This document shows, one piece after another, positions 1-7,812 of a stretch of 33,494 nt of DNA (positions are counted from its first letter, which is position 1; the number at the start of each line of letters is the position of its first letter). This DNA is from Microtetraspora glauca (GTDB taxonomy: Bacteria > Actinomycetota > Actinomycetes > Streptomycetales > Streptomycetaceae), in contig JOFO01000056.1 of NCBI GenBank assembly GCA_000721275.1, positions 1-33,494 of the forward strand, read 5' to 3'. Under the pieces are notes generated by a model that did no database searches, was not told where the DNA came from, and was given only the letters and a program-made list of their open reading frames with translations. The position numbers were made by a program, and so were the translations under genes.

Positions 1-86
1 ATTTTTGGCACGCTGTTGAGTTCTCAAGGTGCGGACGCTTCCTTCGTTCCTGTTTCCAGGCCCTCCGGGCGCTTCCTTCGTTTCCG

Positions 87-115
87 ACTCTATCAGATCC
101 TTTTCGGTGTCTGAT
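87..115 (-). promoter_or_regulatory. Proximal rrn promoter (TAGAGT -10 box)
   Basis: The -10-like hexamer TAGAGT lies at 87-92 on the minus strand, preceded by TCAGAC (109-114) with a 16-bp spacer. The surrounding sequence GGATCTGATAGAGTCGGAAA closely resembles the conserved proximal promoters of Streptomyces rRNA operons. The -35 match is weak, so the call rests on the -10 box and its context. Confidence 0.6.
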
Positions 116-168
116 TCCCAGTCAGCGGGATTCGTCTTTCCGGCTGCTGGGCCGTTCCGACGAGTGAG

Positions 169-206
169 ACTTTAGCGGATTCCCCGCCCTCGATGCGAAT
201 CGAGGG
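169..206 (-). promoter_or_regulatory. Middle rrn promoter overlapped by a perfect palindrome
   Basis: A TAAAGT -10-like hexamer (169-174, minus strand) lies just downstream of a perfect inverted repeat, CCCTCGAT-N4-ATCGAGGG (187-206), which covers the expected -35 position. The -35 sequence itself is poor (CGCATC at 17 bp). The palindrome could be a protein-binding site or a hairpin in transcripts from the distal promoter. Confidence 0.45.
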
Positions 207-351
207 CCTGGACTCTTCATTTCGCCGAAACGCACGGAAAGCACGACGACAACGACACACAAAGGGATCGTGATCGTCAGGCTCAGTGGTTCTTGCGGAA
301 TGGCTGTCCGGGGCCGACCGGAGTCGGTGCTCACGTCGGACAGCCCGAAGA

Positions 352-380
352 ACCTTACGCACCGGTCGGACCGGTGTCAA
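352..380 (-). promoter_or_regulatory. Strong HrdB-type promoter, distal rrn promoter
   Basis: On the minus strand a perfect -35 hexamer TTGACA (375-380) and a -10 hexamer TAAGGT (352-357) are separated by exactly 17 bp. The spacer region contains two copies of the self-complementary hexamer ACCGGT (361-366 and 370-375). Transcription would start near 345 and run left into the rRNA leader. This is the best consensus promoter seen in the window. Confidence 0.8.
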
Positions 381-410
381 CCCCGCAGGTCAGAGGACAC
401 GTGCGGGTGA

Positions 411-605
411 TCATGGGCGAAGGCTGGACACGACCTCGGCGGTGGCGGCCACACCGTTGTGGATGGTGGGCGCCATGCTCGTGCCGGCCAGGAAGAAGCC
501 GAGCAGCGCGCAGACCACGGCGTGGGTGACCTTGAGGCCGCCGCTGCGCATGAAGACCACGGCCAGTACGAGGAGCAGCACCACGACGGAAACGGAAACG
601 GCCAT
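411..605 (-). CDS. Small two-helix membrane protein of unknown function
   Basis: This encodes about 64 residues with two hydrophobic segments (roughly residues 3-20 and 26-48) and a short C-terminal tail, so a small integral membrane protein is likely. I chose the ATG at 603-605 because a GAAGGA ribosome-binding site lies about 10 bases upstream. A GTG three codons earlier (614) is possible but sits almost on that site. It is transcribed in the same direction as the rRNA operon and ends just before its distal promoter, so read-through would enter the rrn region. I do not recognise a characterised family. The codon bias and clean hydrophobic pattern support a real gene. Confidence 0.65.
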   Translation of the reverse strand: MAVSVSVVVLLLVLAVVFMRSGGLKVTHAVVCALLGFFLAGTSMAPTIHNGVAATAEVVSSLRP

Positions 606-752
606 CGTTCTCACGTCCTTCTTCTGCCGCAGCGGAATTGCGGCGTTCGGCGGACAGTGTGGCGGAATGGGCGATCCGTCCGGCGGAACGGCGGGGCGGC
701 CATACGGGTGAGATCCCGCCGCGTCCCGGGTGGGGGGGCCGGTGCGGTGGCG
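606..752. other. Intergenic region with a weak hairpin after the importer operon
   Basis: No gene is seen. A 7-bp inverted repeat, CGGCGGG (689-695) and CCCGCCG (715-721), lies just downstream of the last gene of the importer operon (minus strand) and could act as a weak terminator. Three GCGGAA-containing repeats occur between 631 and 690, upstream of the small membrane protein gene. Confidence 0.35.
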
Positions 753-1422
<670 letters not shown>

Positions 1423-1430
<8 letters not shown>

Positions 1431-2415
1431 GGGGCCGCTCCGGGTGGTGGCAGGCCACGCCGGCGCGGAGGGCCGGGACGGTGGCGCAGAGGTCGGTGGC
1501 GCGGGGGCAGCGGGGGGCGAAGGCGCAGCCGTCGGGGAGGTCGGAGAGTTCCGGCGGCATGCCGGGGATGGGGGTGAAGGCGCGGTCGGGGAGGGCGTCG
1601 AGGAGGCCGCGGGCGTAGGGGTGGTCGGGGCCGGCGGTGCCGAAGAAGCGGTGGGCGGGGGCGATCTCGACGATCCGTCCGGCGTACATGACGGCGACGC
1701 GGTCGGCGATGCGGGCGGCGGCCGTCAGGTCGTGGGTGATGAGGAGGAGGCCGCGCCCGTCGTCGGCGTGGCGGCGGAGTTCGTCGGCGGTGCGTTCGAC
1801 GAGGTCGCGGTCGAGGCCGGTGGTGGGTTCGTCGGCGAGGAGGAGGGGGGCGTCGCCGATGAGGGCGAGGGCGGTGGCGGCGCGCTGGGCGAGGCCGCCG
1901 GAGAGCTCGTGGGGGTAGGAGTCGAGGTGGGTGGCGGGGAAGGCGGCCCGGGCGGCGGCGTCCTCGGCGGCCTTGCGGCGGGCGGAGCGCGGGGTGTCGG
2001 TGAGCGCCCGGACGGTCTCCTCCAGGTGGGCGCGGACGGTGCGGACCGGGGTGAGGTGGGCGGCGGGGCTCTGCGGGACGAGGCCGACGCGCCGGCCGCG
2101 TACGGAGCGGGCGAGGGTCTTCTCGCCGGCGGTGAGGAGGTCGGTGCCGGCGATCAGGGCCGTACCGCTGGTCTCGGCGTTGGCGGGGAGGAGGCCGAGG
2201 AGGGCGGAGGCGAGGACGGACTTGCCGCAGCCGGATTCGCCGACGAGGGCGAGGCACTCCCCCGGTGCCAGGTCGAAGTCGGCGTCGGTGACGGCGGCGA
2301 CGGTGCGTCCGCCGCGCAGGCGGAAGCGGACGGTGAGGCCGCGGACGGTGAGGAGGGCGTCCTCGGCGCGTTCGGCGGTGACGGCTTCGAGGGCGCGCGC
2401 GACGCGGGCGTTCAC
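1423..2415 (-). CDS. nikD: ABC importer ATPase, NikD/DppD type
   Basis: This is the first ATPase subunit of the importer, 330 residues. Walker A GESGCGKS is at 59-66, signature LSGGL at 171-175, Walker B LLLADE at 191-196 and the switch histidine at 228. The C-terminal tail has the cysteine pattern of oligopeptide/nickel-type ATPases (C297, C303, C310, C322). The frame stays open further upstream, but the start is taken as GTG at 2413-2415. This gives a 4-bp GTGA overlap with the permease gene and drops a proline/arginine-rich segment that merely mirrors the permease coding strand. Coupled translation with the neighbours on both sides supports one operon. Confidence 0.88.
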
Positions 2416-3248
2416 AGCATCAGCTCCGATCGGCGGCGGGGGTTGAGGCGGTCGCGCCAGACGCCGGCGAGGCCGGCGATGGCGAGGGTGGGGAGGATCA
2501 GGAAGAGGCCGGGGAAGAGGGTGGGCCACCAGTCGCCGGCGAGGAGGGAGGAGCGGGCGGACTGGACGAGGTTGCCGAGGCTGGCCTGGTGGCTGGGGAG
2601 GCCGAGGCCGAGGAAGGAGAGGGCGGACTCGTGCCACATGGCGTGCGGGACCATCAGGACGGCTGCGAGGCCGGCCTGCGGGAGGACGGCGGGGAGCAGG
2701 TGGCGGGTGGCGACGCGGCGGCGGGAGGCGCCGCCGGAGATGGCGGCGTCGATGTGCGGGCGGGTGCGCAGCGAGAGGACTTCGCTGCGGACGATGCGGG
2801 CCGTGGAGAGCCAGTGGGTGACGGCGACGGAGACGATGACGGGCCAGACGCCGGGGCGGAAGAGGGCGACGACGAAGATGCCGAGGAGCAGGTGGGGGAC
2901 GGAGGAGAAGGCGTCGACGAGGCGCATGAGGGTGCGGTCGGTCCAGCCGCCGAGGGCGCCGGCTGCGGCGCCGACGGCGGTGCCGAGGACGGTGGCGACG
3001 AGGGCGGCGACGAGGCCGACGAGGAGGGAGATCCGCAGGCCGTAGACGCAGCGCAGGAGGAGGTCGCGGCCGACGTCGTCGGTGCCGAAGGGGTGGTCCC
3101 AGGAGGGCGGGAGGAGTTTCTGGGAGAGGTCGACGGCCTGTTCGTCGAGCTGGACGAGCGGGGGGACGAGGAGGACGGCGAGGGCGACGGCGCCGACGAC
3201 GAGCGCGGAGGTCCAGAGCCGGAGGCGGTGGGTGCGGGGGTCAGCCAT
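2412..3248 (-). CDS. nikC: ABC importer permease, NikC/DppC type
   Basis: This is a membrane-spanning subunit of the importer, 278 residues. After the first helix (about 13-32) comes the DppC-family hallmark HPFGTDDVGRD (52-62). The cytoplasmic ATPase-docking (EAA-type) loop lies around 168-190, within a region rich in arginine. Several strongly hydrophobic helices complete the binding-protein-dependent transport domain. The ATG start (3246-3248) overlaps the NikB-type permease gene by 8 bp, and the stop overlaps the downstream ATPase start by 4 bp. NikC and DppC cannot be told apart by sequence alone. The operon order A-B-C-D-E and the operator favour nickel. Confidence 0.88.
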   Translation of the reverse strand: MADPRTHRLRLWTSALVVGAVALAVLLVPPLVQLDEQAVDLSQKLLPPSWDHPFGTDDVGRDLLLRCVYGLRISLLVGLVAALVATVLGTAVGAAAGALGGWTDRTLMRLVDAFSSVPHLLLGIFVVALFRPGVWPVIVSVAVTHWLSTARIVRSEVLSLRTRPHIDAAISGGASRRRVATRHLLPAVLPQAGLAAVLMVPHAMWHESALSFLGLGLPSHQASLGNLVQSARSSLLAGDWWPTLFPGLFLILPTLAIAGLAGVWRDRLNPRRRSELML

Positions 3249-4206
3249 CGAAGCCCACCCTCGGGTCGGCGAGGCCGTAGAGGAGGTCGGAGAGGAGGTT
3301 GCCGAGGAGGACGGCCGCGGTCGCGAGCACGGTGAGCGCGGCGAGCAGCGGGAAGTCGACGGCGGTGGCGGCCTGGACGGTGGCGGCGGCGATGCCGGGC
3401 CAGCTGAAGACGGTCTCCACGAGGAGGGCTCCGGTGATGAGTTCGGGGACGCGGGAGCCGATGAGGGTGAGCATCGGGAGCATGCCGGAGCGCAGGGCGT
3501 GGCCGGTGAGGACGGTTCGTTCGGCGAGGCCGCGGGCGCGGGCGCCGCGGACCGGGTCCTCGTCGAGGGCGTCGCCGACGCCCTGGCGGACGTACAGGAA
3601 GAACCACGGGAGCTGGGAGACGCCGAGGACGAGGGCGGGCAGCACGAGGTGGCGGGCGACCTGGTCGAAGGTGACGGTGTCGCTGGCGGTGTCGGTGAGG
3701 CCGCCGGCGGGGAGGGTGCCGAGCTTGAGGGCGAAGAACCAGATGGCGAGGAGGCCGAGCCAGAAGGCGGGGGCGGCTTCCAGGGTGTACGCGAGGGCGC
3801 TGACGGTGCGGTCGAGGAGGCCGCCGCGGCGGCGGCCGGCGAGGACGCCGAGGAGGGTGCCGAGGGTGATGGCGACGGCGAAGGCGGTGGCGGCGAGGAG
3901 GACGGACCAGCCGAGGCGTTCGGTGATGACGTCGGCGACGGGGCGGCGCATGACGGCGGAGTCGCCGAGGTCGCCGGTGAGGGCCGAGGTGAGCCATTCC
4001 CACCAGCGGGTGAGGAAGGGCTGGTCGACGCCGAGGTTGTGGCGGAGCTGGTCGAGGGTTTCCTGGGAGGCGGTGAGGCCGGCGGTGCCGGCGTACGCCT
4101 TGACGGGGTCGAAGGGGGAGGCGGCGGCGACCGCGAAGACGGCGAGGGTGACGCCGAGGAGGACGGGGACGGCGGCGAGGGCGCGCCGTCCCGTCATCCG
4201 GGCCAT
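3241..4206 (-). CDS. nikB: ABC importer permease, NikB/DppB type
   Basis: This is the first permease subunit, 321 residues, with an N-terminal helix (about 8-28), a periplasmic stretch containing the family-typical LGVDQPFLTRWWEWL segment, and five further helices. An EAA-type cytoplasmic loop with the pattern DPVRGARARGL sits in the second half. The ATG at 4204-4206 is the first start after the binding-protein gene (gap 23 bp). A second ATG three codons later is possible. The reading frame stays open upstream through the binding-protein gene, but that part is an arginine-rich shadow. The 3' end overlaps the next permease gene by 8 bp. Confidence 0.87.
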   Translation of the reverse strand: MARMTGRRALAAVPVLLGVTLAVFAVAAASPFDPVKAYAGTAGLTASQETLDQLRHNLGVDQPFLTRWWEWLTSALTGDLGDSAVMRRPVADVITERLGWSVLLAATAFAVAITLGTLLGVLAGRRRGGLLDRTVSALAYTLEAAPAFWLGLLAIWFFALKLGTLPAGGLTDTASDTVTFDQVARHLVLPALVLGVSQLPWFFLYVRQGVGDALDEDPVRGARARGLAERTVLTGHALRSGMLPMLTLIGSRVPELITGALLVETVFSWPGIAAATVQAATAVDFPLLAALTVLATAAVLLGNLLSDLLYGLADPRVGFDG

Positions 4207-4229
4207 GGCCCCCCAGGGGAGGCGGCGGC

Positions 4230-5873
4230 TCACTTCTGGGTGTCTCCGGTGTTCTTGGGCTTCCAGGCCTCGACGTTCCACCAGGGGCCGGCGGCGAGGC
4301 CGTGGTCGTGCGGTTCGACCTGGGTGGTGAGGGGGGCGCCCTTGGCGTCGGAGGTCCAGGAGTCGTTCACGACGTAGAGGTGGTCGATGTGGGTGAGGAA
4401 GGTGTAGCCGGGGTTCTTGGCGAGTTCGCGCTGGACGGTGTCGTAGGCGGCCTTGCGCTTGGCGGGGTCGTTCGTGCGGCGGCCGTCGTCGAGGGCGCGG
4501 TCGACGGTCTTGTTGTCGTACCAGGCCATGTTGTTGAAGCCGTCGCCGGCGAGGGTGGACTTCAGGAGGAGGTACTGGTCGAAGTCGGGGTCGCCGGGGG
4601 AGCCGCCGCCGGCGAGGACGGCGTCGGTCTTCATACGGGGTTCGATGACCTCCCAGGTGCCGGCCTGGGTCTTGATCTCGATGCCGGCCTTGCGGGCGTC
4701 GGAGGCGTAGGCGAGGGCGTGGTCCTGGCGGAGCTTGTCGCCGGAGAGGTACCAGAGCGGGAAGGAGGCGCGGACGCCGTTCTTGGCGCGGACGCCGTCG
4801 GGGCCGGGCTTCCAGCCGGCCTCGTCGAGGATCTTCTGGGCGCCGGCGAGGTCGTGGCGGCGCTCGGTGCCCTTCGCGAACCAGGGGCTGTCGGTGGGGA
4901 CGGGGCCGTAGGCGGGCTTGCCGGCGCCTTCGAGGATCTTGTCGACCATGGTCTGGCGGTCGACGGCGATGTCGAGGGCGCGGCGGACGGCGGTGTCGCC
5001 GGTGACGGGGTGGTGGGTGGGGAGGGTGACCGTGCGGTAGTCGTAGGTCTTGGCGGCGTAGGTCCTCTTCGCCTTGTCGTTCTCGAAACCGGCGGCGAGG
5101 TTGGGCGGGAGGATGGCTCCGTCGAGGTCGCCGGCGCGGAGGCGGGTGGCGCGGACGTCGTCGTCCTTGATGATCGCCATGGTGAACTTCTTCACCGCGG
5201 GGGCGCCGTTCCAGTACTTCGGGTTGGCCTTGAAGCTGAGCTTCTCGCCCTTGGACCAGCCGGTGAGGACGTAGGGGCCGGTGCCGATGGGGTGGGTGGT
5301 GAAGGCGCCGGTGTTGACGTCCTGCTTGCCGGCGACGTGTTCGGGGGCGATGGCGTGGACGGTGCGCTCGGCGAAGGGCGCGTAGGGGTACTTGAGGCGG
5401 AAGACCACGGTGTCGTCGCCGACGGCCTCGACGCTCTTGAGGGCGTCGAGTTCGGTGCGGGAGGGGTTGTTGGTCTTCGGGTCGAGGATCGTCCGGTAGG
5501 TGAAGACGACGTCCTTGGCGGTGAAGGGGGCGCCGTCGCTGAAGGTGACGTCGGTGCGCAGGGTGTACGTGTACGTCAGCCCGTCGTCGCTGATGTGCGG
5601 CAGTTTGACGGCGAGGGCCGGCTTCAGCTTCATGTCGGCGTCGAAGGCGAGCAGGCCGTCGAAGATCTTGGAGTTGCCGTCCTTGCCGTAGCCGAGGAGC
5701 GGGCTGAGGGTGTCGGGTTCGTAGGCGATGCCGACGACGGCGGAGTCCTTGGGGGCGCCGGTGCCGGTGGTGTCGGCTCCGGGGTTGGTGCAGGCCGCGG
5801 TGGCGAGGGCGAGCGCCCCGGTGACGAGCGCGGCGGTCGCGCGGCGGACGGGTCGGGCGGCCATCGGGTCCAC
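4230..5873 (-). CDS. nikA: Extracellular solute-binding lipoprotein, family 5 (NikA-like)
   Basis: This is the substrate-capturing subunit of the importer, anchored to the outside of the membrane as a lipoprotein. The 547-residue product starts with an arginine-containing signal peptide and a lipobox ending in TAAC, with the lipidated cysteine at 28. The rest reads as a family-5 binding protein (DTLSPLLGYG, HPIGTGPYVL, RRALDIAVDR). The annotated start is GTG at 5871-5873. An ATG three codons later (5862-5864) sits 10 bases from the AAGGGG ribosome-binding site and may be the true start. It is first in a five-gene operon. A TTGCAT-N5-TCGCAA box upstream suggests Nur control and nickel uptake. 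Peptide or another metal-chelate substrate remains possible. Confidence 0.85.
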   Translation of the reverse strand: MDPMAARPVRRATAALVTGALALATAACTNPGADTTGTGAPKDSAVVGIAYEPDTLSPLLGYGKDGNSKIFDGLLAFDADMKLKPALAVKLPHISDDGLTYTYTLRTDVTFSDGAPFTAKDVVFTYRTILDPKTNNPSRTELDALKSVEAVGDDTVVFRLKYPYAPFAERTVHAIAPEHVAGKQDVNTGAFTTHPIGTGPYVLTGWSKGEKLSFKANPKYWNGAPAVKKFTMAIIKDDDVRATRLRAGDLDGAILPPNLAAGFENDKAKRTYAAKTYDYRTVTLPTHHPVTGDTAVRRALDIAVDRQTMVDKILEGAGKPAYGPVPTDSPWFAKGTERRHDLAGAQKILDEAGWKPGPDGVRAKNGVRASFPLWYLSGDKLRQDHALAYASDARKAGIEIKTQAGTWEVIEPRMKTDAVLAGGGSPGDPDFDQYLLLKSTLAGDGFNNMAWYDNKTVDRALDDGRRTNDPAKRKAAYDTVQRELAKNPGYTFLTHIDHLYVVNDSWTSDAKGAPLTTQVEPHDHGLAAGPWWNVEAWKPKNTGDTQK

Positions 5874-5892
5874 ACCCCTTTTTGAAGATCAA

Positions 5893-5920
5893 ACGTTATT
5901 GCGAACGACATGCAATTAAA
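5893..5920 (-). promoter_or_regulatory. Putative nik operon promoter overlapping the Nur-like box
   Basis: On the minus strand a weak -35-like TTTAAT (5915-5920) is followed, after 16 bp, by a -10-like TAACGT (5893-5898). The spacing fits a housekeeping promoter. The Nur-like inverted repeat lies between the two hexamers, so a bound repressor would block polymerase. The region is a clear AT-rich island in GC-rich DNA. The exact hexamers are inferred. Confidence 0.45.
5899..5915. promoter_or_regulatory. Nur-type (nickel-responsive Fur family) operator
   Basis: The plus strand reads TTGCGA-ACGAC-ATGCAA, and the minus strand TTGCAT-GTCGT-TCGCAA. This is an inverted repeat of the form TTGCnn-N5-nnGCAA, matching the reported Streptomyces coelicolor Nur box (tTGCaa-N5-ttGCAa) at all conserved TTGC/GCAA positions. 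It lies about 25 bp upstream of the binding-protein start, where it could repress the importer when nickel is plentiful. It is also about 80 bp upstream of the divergent methyltransferase gene. Confidence 0.7.
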
Positions 5921-5992
5921 CCGCATGGGTGCGCGGGGGTCCCCTGTGGGGTAGGGCGCTCCGGAGATCGTCACGACGACCGGGAGGGGCCC

Positions 5993-6670
5993 ATGGGGGC
6001 GGAGCACGAGGAGCGGGCGGACGGCACGGGGGGCGTGCTGGGCGCGGCCGAGCTGTTCGACGGGGTGGGGATCGCGTACGAGCGGGCCTTCGGGCGGCTG
6101 CCGGCGCAGCTCGCGGCGGTCGAGTGGCTGACCGGGCGGCTGCCCGCCGGCGCCCGGGTGCTCGACGTCGGCAGCGGTACGGGGCGGCCGGTGGCGGCGC
6201 TGCTCGCGGCGGCGGGGTACGACGTGACCGGGATCGACGTCTCGCGGACGATGGTGGAGCTGGCGCGGGAGCAGGTGCCGGAGGCGCGGTTCGAGCAGGT
6301 CGACGTGCGGGACCACACTCCCCCGCCGGAGGGGTACGACGCGGTGTGCGCCTTCTTCCCGCTGCTGATGATGGAGCGGAAGGAGCAGGTCCTGGCGCTG
6401 CGGCGGATGGCGTCGTGGCTGGTGCCGGGCGGGCTGCTGGTGTCGGCGACGGTCCCGGCGGACGTGGAGGGCCTGGAGATCACCTGGATGGGGCGGCGGG
6501 CCCGGGTCTCCAGCTTCTCGGCCGAGGCGTACCTGGGGCTGCTGCGGGAGGAGTGCGGTCTGGAGGTGCTCCACCACGACCTGTCGGTCTTCACGCCGGA
6601 GGTGCCGGGCGGGGAGCCGGAGGAGCATCTGTTCTGTCACGCGCGGCGGCCGGCGAGCGGGGCCGGGTGA
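5993..6670 (+). CDS. Class I SAM-dependent methyltransferase
   Basis: This is predicted to transfer a methyl group from S-adenosylmethionine to an unknown acceptor. The 225-residue protein has the SAM-binding motif I VLDVGSGTGRP (56-66), a motif-II-like acidic strand end (GIDVS) about 20 residues later, and the post-motif VPGG typical of UbiE/COQ5-like enzymes. The ATG at 5993 is chosen because GGGAGGGG (5982-5989) lies at good spacing. The frame is open further upstream, but that stretch covers the nik promoter region. It is divergent from the importer operon and convergent with the acyl-CoA dehydrogenase operon. The substrate cannot be inferred. Confidence 0.82.
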   Translation: MGAEHEERADGTGGVLGAAELFDGVGIAYERAFGRLPAQLAAVEWLTGRLPAGARVLDVGSGTGRPVAALLAAAGYDVTGIDVSRTMVELAREQVPEARFEQVDVRDHTPPPEGYDAVCAFFPLLMMERKEQVLALRRMASWLVPGGLLVSATVPADVEGLEITWMGRRARVSSFSAEAYLGLLREECGLEVLHHDLSVFTPEVPGGEPEEHLFCHARRPASGAG

Positions 6671-6675
6671 GACGG

Positions 6676-6711
6676 GCGGGCGGCCGGGGCCGGTGGCTCC
6701 CGGCCGCCCGC
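6676..6711. terminator. Bidirectional hairpin terminator between convergent genes
   Basis: A perfect 13-bp inverted repeat (6676-6688 and 6699-6711, loop 10 bases) fills the 50-bp gap between the methyltransferase stop and the stop of the convergent acyl-CoA dehydrogenase gene. There is no U-tract, as is usual for Streptomyces terminators. The symmetrical position suggests it ends transcripts from both sides. Confidence 0.75.
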
Positions 6712-6720
6712 GGTGGTGCG

Positions 6721-7812
6721 TCAGGCCGGGGCGGGGAGGTCCGCGAGGGCGGCGATCGTGTCCTGGTGGTGGCCGGCGGAGCCGAGGGCGAGCTGGTCGG
6801 CCTTGGCGCGCTTGAGGGCCAGGTGGGCCGGGTGCTCCCAGGTCATGCCGATGCCGCCGTGCAGCTGGACGCACTCCTCGGCGGCGCGGACGGCGACGCC
6901 GGAGCAGTACGCCTGGGCGACGGCGACCGTCAGTTCGGCGTCGTCCGCGCCGGTGGCGAGGGCGTCGGCGGCGGCGCGGGCCGCCGCGCGGGCGCCGACC
7001 AGGTCCAGCCAGAGCCGCGCCATCCGGTGCTTGAGCGCCTGGAAGGAGCCGACGGGCCGGTTGAACTGGTACCGCTCCTTGGTGTGCCGGACGGTCTCCT
7101 CCAGGCACCACTCGGCGATGCCCAGCTGCTCGGAGGCGAGCAGGCCGGCGCCGGCGAGGAGGCCGCGGCGGACGGCTGCCGTCGTCTCCTCCGGCCCGGC
7201 CAGGTGGGTCCCGGTGCCCGCGCCGGTGTCGACGGTGGCGAGGGGCCGGGTGAGGTCGAGCGGGGTGAGCGGGGTGACGGCGGCCTCGGCGGCGGGTACG
7301 GCGTACAGGCCGTCGGGGCGGGGGACGAGGAGGACGTCGGCGGCCTGCGCGTCGGCGACGGCCCGGACGGGGCCGGTGGTCTGGGCGGCCGCGCCCGGCG
7401 CCGTGGTGAAGGGGACCGCAAGGACGGCGGTCCGCTCCCCCGACGCGAGCTCCGCGAGCAGGGCGGCCGCCGGGCCGTCCGCCGCGGAGGCGGCGAGGGC
7501 GAGCAGGGTCTCGGTGGCGACCACCGCGCTCGTGAGGTACGGGGCCGGGGTCACCGCGCGGCCGAGTTCCTCCAGGACCACCGCGGCCTCCCGGTGGCTC
7601 GCGCCCTGGCCGCCCAGCTTCTCGGGGACGAGCAGGCCGGCGGCGCCGATGCCGGAGGCGAGCGCGGGCCAGAGGCCGGTGGGGTACGGGTCCCCGGTCT
7701 CGGCGCGGTCGAGCACGGTCCGGGTGTCCGCCCGGTCGGCGAGCAGGGAGCGGACGGCGGCCCGCAGGGCGTCCTCGGTGTCCGAGTAGAGCAGGTCCGG
7801 CTGTCGGGTCAT
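6721..7812 (-). CDS. Acyl-CoA dehydrogenase family protein, small subunit-like
   Basis: This is an FAD-dependent acyl-CoA dehydrogenase fold protein of 363 residues. The C-terminal motif QLHGGIGMTWEHP (from about 316) and the ERYQFNRPVGSFQALKHRMA segment are diagnostic. The protein ends soon after the HGG motif, and I see no clear counterpart of the catalytic Glu-Gly-Thr motif found in its neighbour. It also has a reduced central region. Translation is coupled to the preceding dehydrogenase by a 4-bp ATGA overlap. Actinobacterial pairs of this kind (FadE28/FadE29-like) form alpha2-beta2 heterotetramers acting on unusual acyl-CoAs. By analogy this may be the partner of the next gene, but the substrate is unknown. 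Confidence 0.82.
   Translation of the reverse strand: MTRQPDLLYSDTEDALRAAVRSLLADRADTRTVLDRAETGDPYPTGLWPALASGIGAAGLLVPEKLGGQGASHREAAVVLEELGRAVTPAPYLTSAVVATETLLALAASAADGPAAALLAELASGERTAVLAVPFTTAPGAAAQTTGPVRAVADAQAADVLLVPRPDGLYAVPAAEAAVTPLTPLDLTRPLATVDTGAGTGTHLAGPEETTAAVRRGLLAGAGLLASEQLGIAEWCLEETVRHTKERYQFNRPVGSFQALKHRMARLWLDLVGARAAARAAADALATGADDAELTVAVAQAYCSGVAVRAAEECVQLHGGIGMTWEHPAHLALKRAKADQLALGSAGHHQDTIAALADLPAPA

Larger units (their letters stand above)
1..400 (-). promoter_or_regulatory. Promoter and leader region of a ribosomal RNA operon (16S gene lies off the left edge)
   Basis: Read on the minus strand, this AT-richer stretch ends in TTGAGAACTCAACAGCGTGCC followed by AAAAAT, which is the leader sequence found just upstream of 16S rRNA in Streptomyces. 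It contains the inverted repeat TTGAG-N2-CTCAA (16-27). Several -10-like hexamers occur in series, as in multi-promoter actinomycete rrn regions: TAAGGT (352-357), TAAAGT (169-174) and TAGAGT (87-92). A 12-bp direct repeat GCTTCCTTCGTT occurs at 37-48 and 71-82. I see no protein gene here. The 16S gene itself is not in the window, so the identity rests on the leader similarity and the promoter series. Confidence 0.8.

Noticed and set aside
5882..5992. N-terminal extension of the methyltransferase
   Set aside because: The frame is open but covers the nik promoter and Nur-like box. A strong ribosome-binding site supports the ATG at 5993.
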